Positions 24,907 to 34,173 of a stretch of DNA of 64,000 bases are shown here, piece after piece. Below the pieces are notes generated by a model. It made no database searches. It was given only the letters and a program-made list of their open reading frames with translations, and was not told where the DNA came from. The translations under genes were made by a program, and so were the position numbers. The stretch's first letter is position 1. Each line of letters opens with the position of its first letter. The stretch is taken from contig NZ_JBCEXH010000003.1 of NCBI RefSeq assembly GCF_038751955.1, positions 76,740 to 140,739 on the forward strand, written 5' to 3'. This stretch comes from Methanocalculus natronophilus (GTDB lineage: Archaea > Halobacteriota > Methanomicrobia > Methanomicrobiales > Methanocorpusculaceae).

Positions 24907-25631
24907 AAAAGACGGATAATGTCGTTTGTCGGCATGTAACATTCTCCTTCTTCAAGGAGCTCTGTCAGAATGGTTTTTGTTTGATCATCTCCTATTCCGG
25001 CATCAGATGCGGCACTGAAGATATCGGCAACCAGTGCCCCGTTTGATCCGGACTGTGCGTGGATGATCTGTATCATCTGCTCTCTGGGATCTGCGGCAAC
25101 GGGAAGGTTCTCTTTGCTCTTTCCCGCGACTTCAAGTGCCCTTTTCACCATGGTGGCAATTGCCACCTGCTCTTCAGTCAGATCGCCTGCCAGCTCAAGC
25201 CTTCGGATGGTATCCTCCGCGCAGAGGTGCAGGTACCGGTCACGGTCTGATCGTTCGACGATCTGGAGGGCGTCTGCGATGATGATGATCTCCTCTCTGC
25301 CGCGCTGCGCAAGCTCTCCGGCGAGTGCGACGAATGCAGGGGGCGGGGTTGCTGCAAGAAGGTCAGCAACAAGCGGACAGGAACGGTTTACCGTAACATT
25401 CAACCCACCTGTTGGATCGCTCACCCGTGCCTCAACCGATCTGCTTGACTGGACATGCACTTCAGTCAGTACGCCTATCATAAAAAGCCGGTTCAGTACA
25501 GCCTTCGTTGGGGTGACAAAACCCTCTTCTCTCCGTACTGCCCGATGGCACTCATCAGCAAAGATCCAACTGACGGGATCTGTTCCATATCCCATTGCAG
25601 CATACTTGTCTACCGGGTATCTCAAGAGCAT
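24903..25631 (-). CDS. RPA-associated OB-fold protein (COG3390-type)
   Basis: About 242 aa from the ATG at 25631 (the frame runs to 25676; a shorter start at 25595, MGYGTDPVSW, is possible). Residues ~50-110 look like an OB fold (TPTKAVLNRLFMIGVLTEVHVQSSRSVEARVSDPTGGLNVTV). The C-terminal ~60 residues look like a winged helix (VADIFSAASDAGIGDDQTKTILTELLEEGECY). This domain order matches the archaeal 'RPA family/RPA-associated protein' group that pairs with single-stranded-DNA-binding RPA. First gene of an operon with the phosphoesterase and Lhr helicase, and divergent from rfcS and mcm, so the setting is DNA replication and repair. Confidence 0.75.
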   Translation of the reverse strand: MLLRYPVDKYAAMGYGTDPVSWIFADECHRAVRREEGFVTPTKAVLNRLFMIGVLTEVHVQSSRSVEARVSDPTGGLNVTVNRSCPLVADLLAATPPPAFVALAGELAQRGREEIIIIADALQIVERSDRDRYLHLCAEDTIRRLELAGDLTEEQVAIATMVKRALEVAGKSKENLPVAADPREQMIQIIHAQSGSNGALVADIFSAASDAGIGDDQTKTILTELLEEGECYMPTNDIIRLL

Positions 25632-25640
25632 ATCGATAAG

Positions 25641-25650
25641 TAGTATACTT
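25641..25650. promoter_or_regulatory. Shared palindromic TATA-like element between divergent repair and replication operons
   Basis: TAGTATACTT contains the palindrome AGTATACT. It is centred about 33 bp before the rfcS ATG (25679), a good distance for the rightward promoter. On the left it is only 14 bp from the ATG at 25631, so if it also serves leftward transcription the real start of the RPA-associated protein would be the ATG at 25595. Confidence 0.35.
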
Positions 25651-25678
25651 TTCATCAGGTGAGTTCCAATGATCATGT

Positions 25679-26647
25679 ATGGAGGATATCCACGGGATCT
25701 GGATCGAGAAGTACCGCCCTTCCAGCCTGGCTGATATGGTGGGTCACAAAGATATCGTCGAGCGCCTGCAGAGTTATGTCAAACGAGGCAGCCTCCCCCA
25801 CCTCCTCTTCACCGGAAGCCCGGGTGTCGGGAAGACGACGGCGGCTGTGGCGCTTGCCCGCGAGCTCTTCGGCGAGGACTGGAGGATGAACTTCCGCGAA
25901 CTGAATGCCTCCGACGAACGGGGAATCGACGTTGTCAGGAACCAGATAAAGCAGTTCGCACGAACCCAGCCGATCGGTTCTGCCACCTTCAAGGTTCTCT
26001 TCCTTGACGAAGCCGATGCGCTGACACCGGATGCACAGGCAGCATTGCGGAGAACCATGGAAAATTATGCAGAGAGCTGCCGTTTTATCCTCTCCTGCAA
26101 CTACTCGTCAAAGATCATCGATCCCATCCAGAGCAGATGTGCCCTCTACCGGTTCAAACCACTCACCGGTGACGATATAAAAGAAGAGATCCGCAGGATC
26201 GCAGGCAGGGAAGGCCTGACCCTGACCCCGGATGGAGAAGATGCCATTGTGTATGTCGCGCAGGGTGATATGAGAAAAGCCGTGAATGCACTCCAGGGAG
26301 CAGCAGTTGTCACAGCAACTATTTCTGAAGAGGAGGTCTATGGGATTACCCAGAATGCCCGTCCCGAAGAGATAGCGGATCTCATCAGCCTCTCTTTGTC
26401 GGGCGATTTTGAGCGCGCAGAACGGCATCTCTCCTCCCTAACCAGGGAAAGGGGAATTGCACCAAATGAAATCCTTGCCAGGTGTTACCGGCATATCCTT
26501 GCACTTGAGATTGACAGGCTACTCAAAGTGGAGTTGATCGATCATGTCGGTGAGGCTGACTTCCGGATATCAGAGGGTGCAACAAGCGATCTCCAGATGG
26601 AGGCGATGATTGCGCGGTTTGTGCTTTCGGCATCAAAATACATTTGA
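25679..26647 (+). CDS. rfcS: Replication factor C small subunit
   Basis: 322 aa. Clamp-loader AAA+ signatures: [21 protein letters not shown] (RFC box II), [14 protein letters not shown] (Walker A, ~45), [20 protein letters not shown] (Walker B, ~110), [16 protein letters not shown] (sensor and SRC arginine finger). It loads the PCNA clamp at primer ends. AGGTGAG lies upstream at 25658-25664. Stop is 2 bp before the mcm ATG, so the two genes form one operon. A second small subunit is at 34889. Confidence 0.96.
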   Translation: MEDIHGIWIEKYRPSSLADMVGHKDIVERLQSYVKRGSLPHLLFTGSPGVGKTTAAVALARELFGEDWRMNFRELNASDERGIDVVRNQIKQFARTQPIGSATFKVLFLDEADALTPDAQAALRRTMENYAESCRFILSCNYSSKIIDPIQSRCALYRFKPLTGDDIKEEIRRIAGREGLTLTPDGEDAIVYVAQGDMRKAVNALQGAAVVTATISEEEVYGITQNARPEEIADLISLSLSGDFERAERHLSSLTRERGIAPNEILARCYRHILALEIDRLLKVELIDHVGEADFRISEGATSDLQMEAMIARFVLSASKYI

Positions 26648-26649
26648 GG

Positions 26650-28782
26650 ATGGATGAGAGAGTGTCTGGTGAACTGGATTTTGAAACGGATGAGACTGAT
26701 AAAGCCAGGGAATGGGCTGATTTCCTCTCAAAAAAATATAAACCCGAACTCCGGTCTATTGGCAGGGAGTTCCCCCATAACCGATCACTCATTATCAATT
26801 ATGAAACCCTTCAGAAATTTGGAAAAAGCGGTGTCAAGCTTGCCGATGAACTGATCACCTATCCAAACAAGGTATTTGCCGAAGTGCGCGATGCGATCAG
26901 GGCGCATAATCTCCTTGCCCGCAAGGATGCACATGAGATCATCCAGAGGATGAATATCCGGTTTGTCAACCTCCCGAGAAAGACCCTTGTCCGTGACATA
27001 CGGTCTGACCAGATGAACACCTTCGTCTCGGTTGAGGGGATCATCAGGAAGACAACCGAGGTGCGCCCCCGGATCGTTGAGGCGGTCTTCCGGTGTGCAA
27101 GCGGCCACATGACAATCCGTGAACAGGGATATGGAAAGTTCAATGAGCCTGACTCCTGCGGGATGGCAGACTGTACCCATAAGCGACTTGAACTTATTCC
27201 AAACCGCTCAAAATTCATCGATGCCCAGAAGATCCGTATACAGGAGCTCCCCGAAGGGCTCAGGGGCGGTGAACAGCCTCAGACACTTGATATTGATGCA
27301 ACAGACGACCTGACAGGCATTGCGGCACCAGGAGATCGGGTGATTGTCAATGGCGTATTAAAATCAATTCAGCGGATGGTACAGGGTACAAAGAGCACGA
27401 CCTTTGATATCTATCTGGACTGCAACTCGGTGGAATTTGGTGAAAAAGAGTTTGAAGAAGTGAATATCACCGAGGAGGATGAAGCTGCCATACTGGAACT
27501 CTCTCAGGATCCCTTCCTCTACCGGAAGATCGCCCACTCTATCGCACCCACAATCTATGGGAATGATGATGTCAAAGAGGCGGTATCGCTTCAGCTCTTC
27601 TCCGGAATATCCAAAGAGATGCCTGATGGAAGTACCCTCAGGGGCGATATCCATATCCTTCTCGTTGGTGATCCGGGTATTGCAAAGTCGCAGCTTTTGC
27701 GGTATGTGGTAAAACTCTCGCCGCGGGGAATCTATACCTCCGGAAAATCCGCAACATCCGCCGGTCTGACTGCTGCCGCGGTGAAGGATGAATTCGGGGA
27801 CGGACGCTGGACACTTGAGGCAGGAGCACTTGTGCTTGCCGATATGGGTATTGCCGGTGTGGACGAGATGGACAAGATGCAGAAGGATGATCGATCATCT
27901 CTGCATGAAGCAATGGAGCAGCAGACAATCTCGATTGCAAAAGCAGGCATCACTGCAACCCTGAAGTCCCGGTGTGCACTTCTCGGTGCTGCCAACCCGA
28001 AACTCGGGAGATTTGATGAGTATGTCGGGATATCTGAGCAGATCAATATGCCCCCGTCCCTCCTCTCCCGGTTTGATCTCATCTTCATCATGACCGATAA
28101 ACCCGAGAAGCAGCGGGACGAGGCAATAGCCCAGCATATTCTCAAGGCACACTCGGTTGGCGAGCTGATCATGCAGCATAGGAAAAGCCCGATTGACGGG
28201 GTAAACGAGGAGTATATCGAACGGGAACTGGCTCCTGTCACACCCGAAATCGATCCGGTGATGTTCCGGAAGTATATCGCCTATGCCAAGAGAAACTGTT
28301 TCCCGATCATCACCCAGGAAGCCAAAAATACCCTGGTTGACTATTATATGAAACTCCGGAACCTCGCATCACCTGACAAACCCGTTCCGGTGACTGCCCG
28401 CCAGCTTGAGGCGCTCGTCAGGCTTGCAGAGGCGAGCGCGAGGACCCGCCTCTCACCATCAATTGAGACCGATGATGCGATCCGGGTGATCCGGATAGTT
28501 GATACCTGCCTGAGGAAGGTTGCCTATGATCCCCAGACCGGATCATATGATATCGACAAGATTGCAACCGGCGTATCAAAACAGAGCAGGGATCTTATCC
28601 GGAGTATCAAGGAGACGATCCGCCACTTGGGCGATGAAAGCGGGACTGCCCGGGTTGATCAGGTCATTGATGATCTTGTGCAGAAAGGGTTTTCACGCGA
28701 TGCGATAGAAAAGCAGATAGATCTGCTTCTCAGGGGAGGCGAAGCCCTTTCACCGAGAAACGGGCTTATCAAACTGATCTAG
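26650..28782 (+). CDS. mcm: Replicative helicase MCM
   Basis: About 710 aa, normal for archaeal MCM, with no intein. N-terminal domain with an OB fold and a zinc site (FRCASGHMTIRE...DSCGMADCTHKRLELI). AAA+ domain: Walker A GDPGIAKSQLLRYV (~338), Walker B GVDEMDKMQKDD (~402), sensor 1 GAANPKLGRF, arginine finger PPSLLSRFDLIF (~478). The C-terminal winged helix begins near 630. The frame opens at a TTG (26644) overlapping the rfcS stop, but the ATG at 26650 is the natural start. It unwinds DNA at the replication fork. Confidence 0.96.
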   Translation: MDERVSGELDFETDETDKAREWADFLSKKYKPELRSIGREFPHNRSLIINYETLQKFGKSGVKLADELITYPNKVFAEVRDAIRAHNLLARKDAHEIIQRMNIRFVNLPRKTLVRDIRSDQMNTFVSVEGIIRKTTEVRPRIVEAVFRCASGHMTIREQGYGKFNEPDSCGMADCTHKRLELIPNRSKFIDAQKIRIQELPEGLRGGEQPQTLDIDATDDLTGIAAPGDRVIVNGVLKSIQRMVQGTKSTTFDIYLDCNSVEFGEKEFEEVNITEEDEAAILELSQDPFLYRKIAHSIAPTIYGNDDVKEAVSLQLFSGISKEMPDGSTLRGDIHILLVGDPGIAKSQLLRYVVKLSPRGIYTSGKSATSAGLTAAAVKDEFGDGRWTLEAGALVLADMGIAGVDEMDKMQKDDRSSLHEAMEQQTISIAKAGITATLKSRCALLGAANPKLGRFDEYVGISEQINMPPSLLSRFDLIFIMTDKPEKQRDEAIAQHILKAHSVGELIMQHRKSPIDGVNEEYIERELAPVTPEIDPVMFRKYIAYAKRNCFPIITQEAKNTLVDYYMKLRNLASPDKPVPVTARQLEALVRLAEASARTRLSPSIETDDAIRVIRIVDTCLRKVAYDPQTGSYDIDKIATGVSKQSRDLIRSIKETIRHLGDESGTARVDQVIDDLVQKGFSRDAIEKQIDLLLRGGEALSPRNGLIKLI

Positions 28783-28791
28783 GTGATATCT

Positions 28792-29115
28792 ATGCCAACA
28801 GAACGAGAAATGGCAGTATTTGAAGCTGCAATAAAACTCGGTGCCCTCTACCACCAGTTTGTCGGCACCCCGGTCTCACCGGAGACCGCAGATACAATTG
28901 AGGCGGCAATCGAGTCAGCTGTCCGGCTCCAGCCGTATGTGACGGATGTCCGTGTATCCCTCGACCGCTCAGTCATGCTTGAGAATCCCTTTGGGTATTC
29001 CGAGGTGCAGGGGCGGATGTTTGATGTCACGGTCTCGACTAAGGTCGGGGATGCAACCTGCACTGCCCGCCTGAACTATGAGAACGGATATCCGATGATG
29101 TCTATTCAGGATTAA
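28792..29115 (+). CDS. mptD: Dihydroneopterin aldolase, archaeal MptD type
   Basis: 107 aa. Strong match to the small archaeal family: EMAVFEAAIKLGALYHQFVGTPVSPETADTIEAAIE...QPYVTDVRVSL...NPFGYSEVQGRMFDVTVSTKVGD...YENGYPMMSIQD. It converts 7,8-dihydroneopterin to 6-hydroxymethyl-dihydropterin in tetrahydromethanopterin synthesis. The ATG at 28792 has GGTGAT about 5 bases upstream; a GTG at 28783 is less likely. Follows mcm by 9 bp and precedes the TatD-like gene by 1 bp. Confidence 0.9.
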   Translation: MPTEREMAVFEAAIKLGALYHQFVGTPVSPETADTIEAAIESAVRLQPYVTDVRVSLDRSVMLENPFGYSEVQGRMFDVTVSTKVGDATCTARLNYENGYPMMSIQD

Positions 29116-29116
29116 A

Positions 29117-29944
29117 ATGCAGAAACCCCGTTTTCCCATAACAGATGATCATATGCATATCGATCCCGTAAACGGGATCGGGCTGAAGGCTGTATCCGAG
29201 TTTGCACGATCCGGTGGCACACACATCTTTCTTGTCACAAAACCGTCCTGGTCATTTGGAATTGACCCTGTTACACCACAGGACTATCTGCCTGTTTTTG
29301 AGAAGACGATCAGCCTTGCCAGGGAATGCTCTGGCGCGGGTGTTGTCACCTATCCGATACTTGGAGTGCATCCGGCAGAGATCTCGCGTCTGACAGAGCG
29401 TCTGAGTGTCGCAGATGCAGAAGCCCTGATGACAGGCGCCCTTGAGCTGGCCTCCGGCTTTGTCTCTGATGGGGCAGCTGTAGCCCTGAAGAGCGGCAGG
29501 CCGCATTATGAATGTGATCCCGCGCTCATGGAGGCCTCAAACCGGATACTATATGCTGCCCTGGAACTGTCAGCGGATCTTGGATCTGCTGTTCAGCTGC
29601 ATGCCGAGAGTGGAACCTGTTCTGATGTCAAAACGATGGCTGAAAAGGCAGGTATTGATCCAAAACGGGTGGTCAAACACTTTGCATCTCCGGATACACC
29701 GCTTCACCCCTCGTTTATTGCCAATCATGAGGCGATTGCAACCTATGCAGAGCGCAAACTCCCCTTTACCATGGAGAGTGACTTTATTGATGAAGCAGAC
29801 CGGCCCGGTTCGGTTCTTGGCCCGCGTTCGGTTCCCCGGTTCACGCTGCGGCACCTGGGCGAGGGCACCCTCTCAGAGGATGATATCTGGAGAATCCATG
29901 CAGAGGTTCCTGAGAAGGTGTATGGTGTCCCGATCTCGCTCTGA
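29117..29944 (+). CDS. TatD-like metal-dependent hydrolase
   Basis: 275 aa TIM-barrel amidohydrolase of the TatD-related archaeal group. Metal ligands: DDHMHIDP (H-x-H, residue ~12), YPILGVHPAEI (~77), QLHAESGT (~154), KHFASPD (~180), TMESDFIDE (~223). Substrate is unknown; relatives include 3'-5' exonucleases and other phosphodiesterases. One bp after mptD, so cotranscribed with replication and pterin genes. Confidence 0.82.
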   Translation: MQKPRFPITDDHMHIDPVNGIGLKAVSEFARSGGTHIFLVTKPSWSFGIDPVTPQDYLPVFEKTISLARECSGAGVVTYPILGVHPAEISRLTERLSVADAEALMTGALELASGFVSDGAAVALKSGRPHYECDPALMEASNRILYAALELSADLGSAVQLHAESGTCSDVKTMAEKAGIDPKRVVKHFASPDTPLHPSFIANHEAIATYAERKLPFTMESDFIDEADRPGSVLGPRSVPRFTLRHLGEGTLSEDDIWRIHAEVPEKVYGVPISL

Positions 29945-29967
29945 TACGAACCGATCATTTTTGCATC

Positions 29968-30279
29968 ATGAATCCCCAATTATACAATGAAATGTTTTTG
30001 AAGATTCACACCGGCCCCGGGGGCGAGCGGGTGGTTGCTGTCTGTGATCGTGAGCTCATGGATACAACGATCTCGGATGGAGCGATCCAGATAACAATCA
30101 CCAGCGATTTCTATGGAGATACTCTGGCAACAGAAGAGGACGTCAGGGCAGCTCTTCTCTCAGCAGAAAACGGCAATATCATCGGATCACGTGTTGTCGC
30201 ACTTGCAGTCTCGCTTGGACTGGTTGATCCCGATTCATGCCTGGTAATCAACAGCATTCCGCATGCCCAGTTTATCTGA
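29968..30279 (+). CDS. DUF424 family protein
   Basis: 103 aa. It begins NEMFLKIHTGPGGERVVAVCDRELMDTTISDG and continues with a charged helix (TEEDVRAALLSAENGNIIGSRVVALAVSLGLVDPDSCLVI), which matches the archaeal DUF424 family. Members sit next to translation genes and are suspected to work with the ribosome or eIF2B-like proteins. Here it precedes nmd3. Function not established. Confidence 0.82.
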   Translation: MNPQLYNEMFLKIHTGPGGERVVAVCDRELMDTTISDGAIQITITSDFYGDTLATEEDVRAALLSAENGNIIGSRVVALAVSLGLVDPDSCLVINSIPHAQFI

Positions 30280-30289
30280 CAGGAATACC

Positions 30290-31336
30290 ATGAGCATCAG
30301 GGAAGCTATCTGCCCACGGTGCGGCAGCCCGACTGACGACGGGCTCTGCGGCAGCTGCAGGCTGAATGAGATAGAATGGGCAGTGATTCAGCCCCGGGTC
30401 TCTGCCATCCTCTGCCCGACCTGCGGGTCAAGGAAAGTTGGGAGTACCTGGTCTGACATTGAGGTGGACAGGGATACGCTCGGCAGGTCTTTAATTTTTG
30501 AATCACTCCGGATGCACAAGGATCTCAAAAACCAGGACGTCACGGTGGATATCCGTGATATAAGCTCAAACCGGTCCCGGGCGGAAGTCAACATCAGAGG
30601 AGTCTGTTACGGGATCCCTGTCTCTGACACATTCCGGGTGCTGATCGCCTGGGGTAAGGAACAATGTGACCGGTGCTGTCGGATCAGCGGCAGCTATTAT
30701 GAGGGTATCATCCAGGTCAGGGGAGAAGGCAGGCTCCCAACCGAATGGGAAGCCAGGAGAAGTGCAGAGATCGCGTTTCAGGCCGAGGATGCTGCCCAGA
30801 CCGGCGGAGATCGCCTCTCATTTGTATCATCTGTCGACGCTACAAAGGATGGTGTTGATATCATCGTCTCTTCCCTTGGCTTTGGGCAGGGAATCGTCAA
30901 TGACATATCCTCCTATTTCGGTGCAAAGTCGACGTCACATCCGAAACTGGTTGGAGAAAAGGAAGGGAAAAAGCTGTACCGTGTCACCTGGTCAGTCAGG
31001 CTCCCAAGGATCGTCCGTGGAGATGTCATCGCCGTCGCCGGACGCTACTTCCAGGTTACGGGATCTGATGGGACAACACTCAGGACACGGGATCTCCTCA
31101 CCTCCGCACCACGGAGTATCCGAAATGAAGAGACGATAGCGGTGATCGGCAATAGAAGAGATGCCGAAGAAGCAATGGTCACCTTCCGGGAAGGAGAGAC
31201 GATTGGGATTCTGGATCCGGGATCACATCTTCCCCATGAGCTTCCAGCTCCTGCCGGGTGCAGAGCTGATGCAGGAGCGATCGTCTCCATACTCCGTGAC
31301 GGGGAGACATTGGTTATTGTCGGCTGCCAGGAGTGA
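30290..31336 (+). CDS. NMD3-like 60S-export/ribosome-associated protein, archaeal
   Basis: About 348 aa. Two N-terminal zinc ribbons: CPRCGSPTDDGLCGSC and, after ~25 residues, CPTCGSRKVG. A long beta-rich region with the NMD3 pattern follows (LSFVSSVDATKDGVDIIVSSLGFGQGIVNDISSYFGAKSTSHPKLVGEKEGKKLYRVTWSVRLPR). The ATG at 30290 has AGGA 6 bases upstream. The upstream in-frame ATG (30263) overlaps DUF424. Eukaryotic NMD3 exports 60S subunits; in archaea it probably binds the large subunit during late assembly. Confidence 0.88.
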   Translation: MSIREAICPRCGSPTDDGLCGSCRLNEIEWAVIQPRVSAILCPTCGSRKVGSTWSDIEVDRDTLGRSLIFESLRMHKDLKNQDVTVDIRDISSNRSRAEVNIRGVCYGIPVSDTFRVLIAWGKEQCDRCCRISGSYYEGIIQVRGEGRLPTEWEARRSAEIAFQAEDAAQTGGDRLSFVSSVDATKDGVDIIVSSLGFGQGIVNDISSYFGAKSTSHPKLVGEKEGKKLYRVTWSVRLPRIVRGDVIAVAGRYFQVTGSDGTTLRTRDLLTSAPRSIRNEETIAVIGNRRDAEEAMVTFREGETIGILDPGSHLPHELPAPAGCRADAGAIVSILRDGETLVIVGCQE

Positions 31337-31346
31337 ATCGGAACCG

Positions 31347-32222
31347 ATGCGCGCAAGGATACTGCCTGCCGGGGCACTCCCGGAACTCAAAACCCTCGAA
31401 TGGGTTGATCAGACACGAAGGCCGTACCGGGAGGGTGATATGGTCTATGTCCCGGTGCGGGAGGAGTATCCCTGTGATCTGCATATACCCAACCGCCGGA
31501 GAAGGGGGAGGGGATACCAGCGGCTTGGTGATACCATCATCTTTCATGGCAGGCGTCCGTCGGCATCTGATCTTTTTGATATCCATGCCTTTGAGCAGCC
31601 GTCCTGCATTCTTTTTATGCCCTCACATACAGGCAGATGCCGGATACCCGCCTGTGAAGTCATTTCAGGAACACCGCACGAGGTGCTTCACCGGGAATCG
31701 GGGTTTTCATACCGGCTTCATCCGGCAAACGTGATGTTCTCCCAGGGGAACCGCCCCGAGAAGGAACGGATCGGATCATGCGTCCGATCATCACCGGCAC
31801 ATGAGCGGATCGCAGATATGTTCGCCGGAATCGGCTACTTTACGCTTCATGCAGCAGATGCAGGCGGTTCTGTGCATGCAATGGAGATAAACCCCACATC
31901 ATACCGCTATCTCCAGCAGAATATCCGGGAGAACGGGTTGTCTGCCAGGGTTCATGCAGAATGCGGGGACTGCAGGGATCTCCTCTCAGGCACCTATTCC
32001 CGCATCATCATGGGACATTTTGAGGCAGAAGCATATCTTCATGATGCACTCTGCCATAGTGAAGCGGGAAGCACACTCCATCTCCATACCCTTGACCCTG
32101 ACCCTGAGCGCGTTGCTGCAATGGTTTTGGATCATGGATATGATGCTGCTATAACTGTGCATAAGGTAAAGAAATATGCGCCACAGATATGGCACTCTGT
32201 AATGGATGTGGTGGTTGAATGA
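31347..32222 (+). CDS. Trm5/Taw2-family tRNA modification enzyme, probable Taw2
   Basis: About 291 aa from the ATG at 31347; the open frame starts earlier inside nmd3, but that part is a shadow. The C-terminal half is a class I SAM fold: IADMFAGIGYFTLHAADAGGSVHAMEINPTSYRYLQQNIRENGL. The active-site segment reads IIMGHFEAEAYLHDAL, where Trm5 methyltransferases have an NPP-type motif. The MG-h form is closer to TYW2/Taw2, which transfers the 3-amino-3-carboxypropyl group of SAM during wyosine synthesis at tRNA-Phe G37. Assignment to Taw2 over Trm5 is a reading of that motif only. Confidence 0.75.
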   Translation: MRARILPAGALPELKTLEWVDQTRRPYREGDMVYVPVREEYPCDLHIPNRRRRGRGYQRLGDTIIFHGRRPSASDLFDIHAFEQPSCILFMPSHTGRCRIPACEVISGTPHEVLHRESGFSYRLHPANVMFSQGNRPEKERIGSCVRSSPAHERIADMFAGIGYFTLHAADAGGSVHAMEINPTSYRYLQQNIRENGLSARVHAECGDCRDLLSGTYSRIIMGHFEAEAYLHDALCHSEAGSTLHLHTLDPDPERVAAMVLDHGYDAAITVHKVKKYAPQIWHSVMDVVVE

Positions 32223-33343
32223 GGCAGACACTTGAAGGGAAACTGGTTGTGCTTGCGGTGACAGGAAGCATTGCCGCAGTTGAGACGGTAAAGCTTGCCC
32301 ATGAACTCAGGCGGAGAGGGGCAACCGTTCAGGCTGTGATGTCGCATGCTGCAACGGGGATCATCAGTCCTGCCTCACTCACCTATGCAACAGGGAGAGA
32401 CACAATCGTCGATATCTCGGGCCATGTCGAGCATGTCTGGTATTCAGGGGATGAAGGAAAGGCCGATCTTCTCCTGATTGCGCCCTGTACTGCAAATACC
32501 ATCAGTAAGATTGCTGTTGGGATCGATGATACCACGGTCACCACCTTTGCCACAACTGCTCTTGGCAGTGGCCAGCCCGTTGTGGTTGTCCCGGCAATGC
32601 ACCACTCGATGTTTAAGCATCAGGCGATAGTGAAGAATCTTGAGACGCTGATCGGCTTTGGCATTGATCTTGTGCTCCCCAGGATTGAAGAGGGGAAGGC
32701 AAAAATCGCGTCAATTGAAGAGATTGTCCTCTGGGTTGAGCGTGCCCTTATGCGGGGGTCGCTCTGTGGAAAGCGGGTTGCCATAACCAGTGGTGCCTGC
32801 CGGGAGCCGCTTGACGATGTCCGTGTGATCACAACGCGATCAAGCGGCCAGATGGGCCGTGCGTTTGCGAATGAAGCCTTCCGCCTGGGTGCCGAGGTGA
32901 TTGTCATCCATAGCAGTCACTTCCCTGCAGTCCGGAATGTCCCTGTGGAGACTGCAGGCGAGATGTATGACGCGGTTCTGAAGGTGCTGGATGAGGGGGT
33001 TGACATCTACATCAGTGCAGCAGCAATCTCTGATTACGCCCCGGAACGGTTCCCCGGAAAGATACCTTCCGGTACCGGACAATCGATCCGGCTGGACCCG
33101 CTTCCGAAGGTGATCGAGAGCGCACTGGCAACTCCCGGTGTGACGACGATAGGCTTCAAGCTCGGGGATGATGCAGCAGTTGCAGGCAGGGATCTGCTGA
33201 AACGGGGTGCATCCATGGTGGTTGCAAACCCCCCAACCGTTCTGGGATCAGAGCGTGGGTCATTTCTGATACTTGGTGACTCCCTTGAGCTTGAGGTTGG
33301 ATCAAAGGAGGAGGTGGCCTTCGAGGTATGCCGTCGTCTGTAA
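32219..33343 (+). CDS. coaBC: CoaBC: phosphopantothenoylcysteine synthetase/decarboxylase
   Basis: 374 aa bifunctional enzyme. N-terminal HFCD flavoprotein (decarboxylase): VLAVTGSIAAVETVKLAHELRRRGATV, APCTANTISKIAVGIDD, PAMHHSMF. C-terminal synthetase from ~180: VAITSGACREPLDDVRVITTRSSGQMGRAFANEAFRLGAEVIVIH. It makes phosphopantothenoylcysteine and then phosphopantetheine for CoA. Start overlaps the previous stop as ATGA; the end overlaps pantoate kinase by 16 bp. This heads a compact CoA cluster. Confidence 0.95.
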   Translation: MRQTLEGKLVVLAVTGSIAAVETVKLAHELRRRGATVQAVMSHAATGIISPASLTYATGRDTIVDISGHVEHVWYSGDEGKADLLLIAPCTANTISKIAVGIDDTTVTTFATTALGSGQPVVVVPAMHHSMFKHQAIVKNLETLIGFGIDLVLPRIEEGKAKIASIEEIVLWVERALMRGSLCGKRVAITSGACREPLDDVRVITTRSSGQMGRAFANEAFRLGAEVIVIHSSHFPAVRNVPVETAGEMYDAVLKVLDEGVDIYISAAAISDYAPERFPGKIPSGTGQSIRLDPLPKVIESALATPGVTTIGFKLGDDAAVAGRDLLKRGASMVVANPPTVLGSERGSFLILGDSLELEVGSKEEVAFEVCRRL

Positions 33344-34173
33344 CCGCCTTCTCTCCCGGCCATATCTCTGGATATTTCTGCAGGAAGATTGGCCGTGATC
33401 CCCGGGAGACTGGAAGTCTTGGGGCAGGGATTGTCCTCAAAGACGGTGTCACTGTGCGGGTTATGCCTGCAGAAGCGACAACTGTTGCCATATCTGCTGC
33501 CGGAGAAGAGAGTTTTGGGTCTCCCCCAATAGAAGAGGCTCTCAGGAGACTGAACCTGCAGGCATCTGTTGAAACAGTCTCCCCCCTCCCGATTGGATCC
33601 GGCTTTGGCCTCTCGGCAGCCTCGCTCCTGGCTTTTCTCCTGGCAGCTGACAGGCTCTTCTCGCTTAACCTTGGAATACATGACCTATACCAGATGGCCC
33701 ATGAGATCGAGGTTCTCCATGGCAATGGCCTTGGTGATGTTGCAGCGATCTGCGGCGGGGGACTTGCATGCCGGACTGCTCCCGGTATCGATGGGGTAGA
33801 GCGTCGTATCTTTGCTATCAGCGATTCCATCTCGATCATCACCGCTGGCCCGATTGCAACAAGGGACGTCCTTCTGTCTGCAGAAACTATGGAGCAGGTG
33901 GACGCTGCCTATCCCGGAAGATGCCCGGCAGATCTCCTGGATCTTCTTCGTCTCTCCCGCCGGTTTGCAGAGTCTTCCGGCCTGGTTACGAAAGCCGTGC
34001 GGCGCATGCTCAATGCCTGTGATGATGCCGGGATTGCTGCCAGCATGACGATGCTTGGTGACGGTGTCTTTGCAGCAGGCGAAGAGGCAGCAGCTCAACT
34101 CTCCGGGTTTGGAAAGGTGTATTGCACGGGAATTGCAGATTATGGACCCCGTCTGCAGGACGTGGTCTCATGA
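33328..34173 (+). CDS. Pantoate kinase (archaeal GHMP kinase)
   Basis: 281 aa. GHMP-kinase features: AFSPGHISGYF (motif 1), SPLPIGSGFGLSAASLLAFLLAADRLF (ATP-binding motif 2, ~86), and a C-terminal motif 3 (AASMTMLGDGVFAAGEEAAAQLSGFG). This is the archaea-specific pantoate kinase that, with phosphopantothenate synthetase, replaces bacterial PanC/CoaA. It sits between coaBC and the synthetase gene, a strong context match. Confidence 0.93.
   Translation: MPSSVTAFSPGHISGYFCRKIGRDPRETGSLGAGIVLKDGVTVRVMPAEATTVAISAAGEESFGSPPIEEALRRLNLQASVETVSPLPIGSGFGLSAASLLAFLLAADRLFSLNLGIHDLYQMAHEIEVLHGNGLGDVAAICGGGLACRTAPGIDGVERRIFAISDSISIITAGPIATRDVLLSAETMEQVDAAYPGRCPADLLDLLRLSRRFAESSGLVTKAVRRMLNACDDAGIAASMTMLGDGVFAAGEEAAAQLSGFGKVYCTGIADYGPRLQDVVS

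Noticed and set aside
33034-33842. Minus-strand frames of 215 and 228 aa opposite coaBC and pantoate kinase
   Set aside because: Shadows of well-conserved genes on the other strand.
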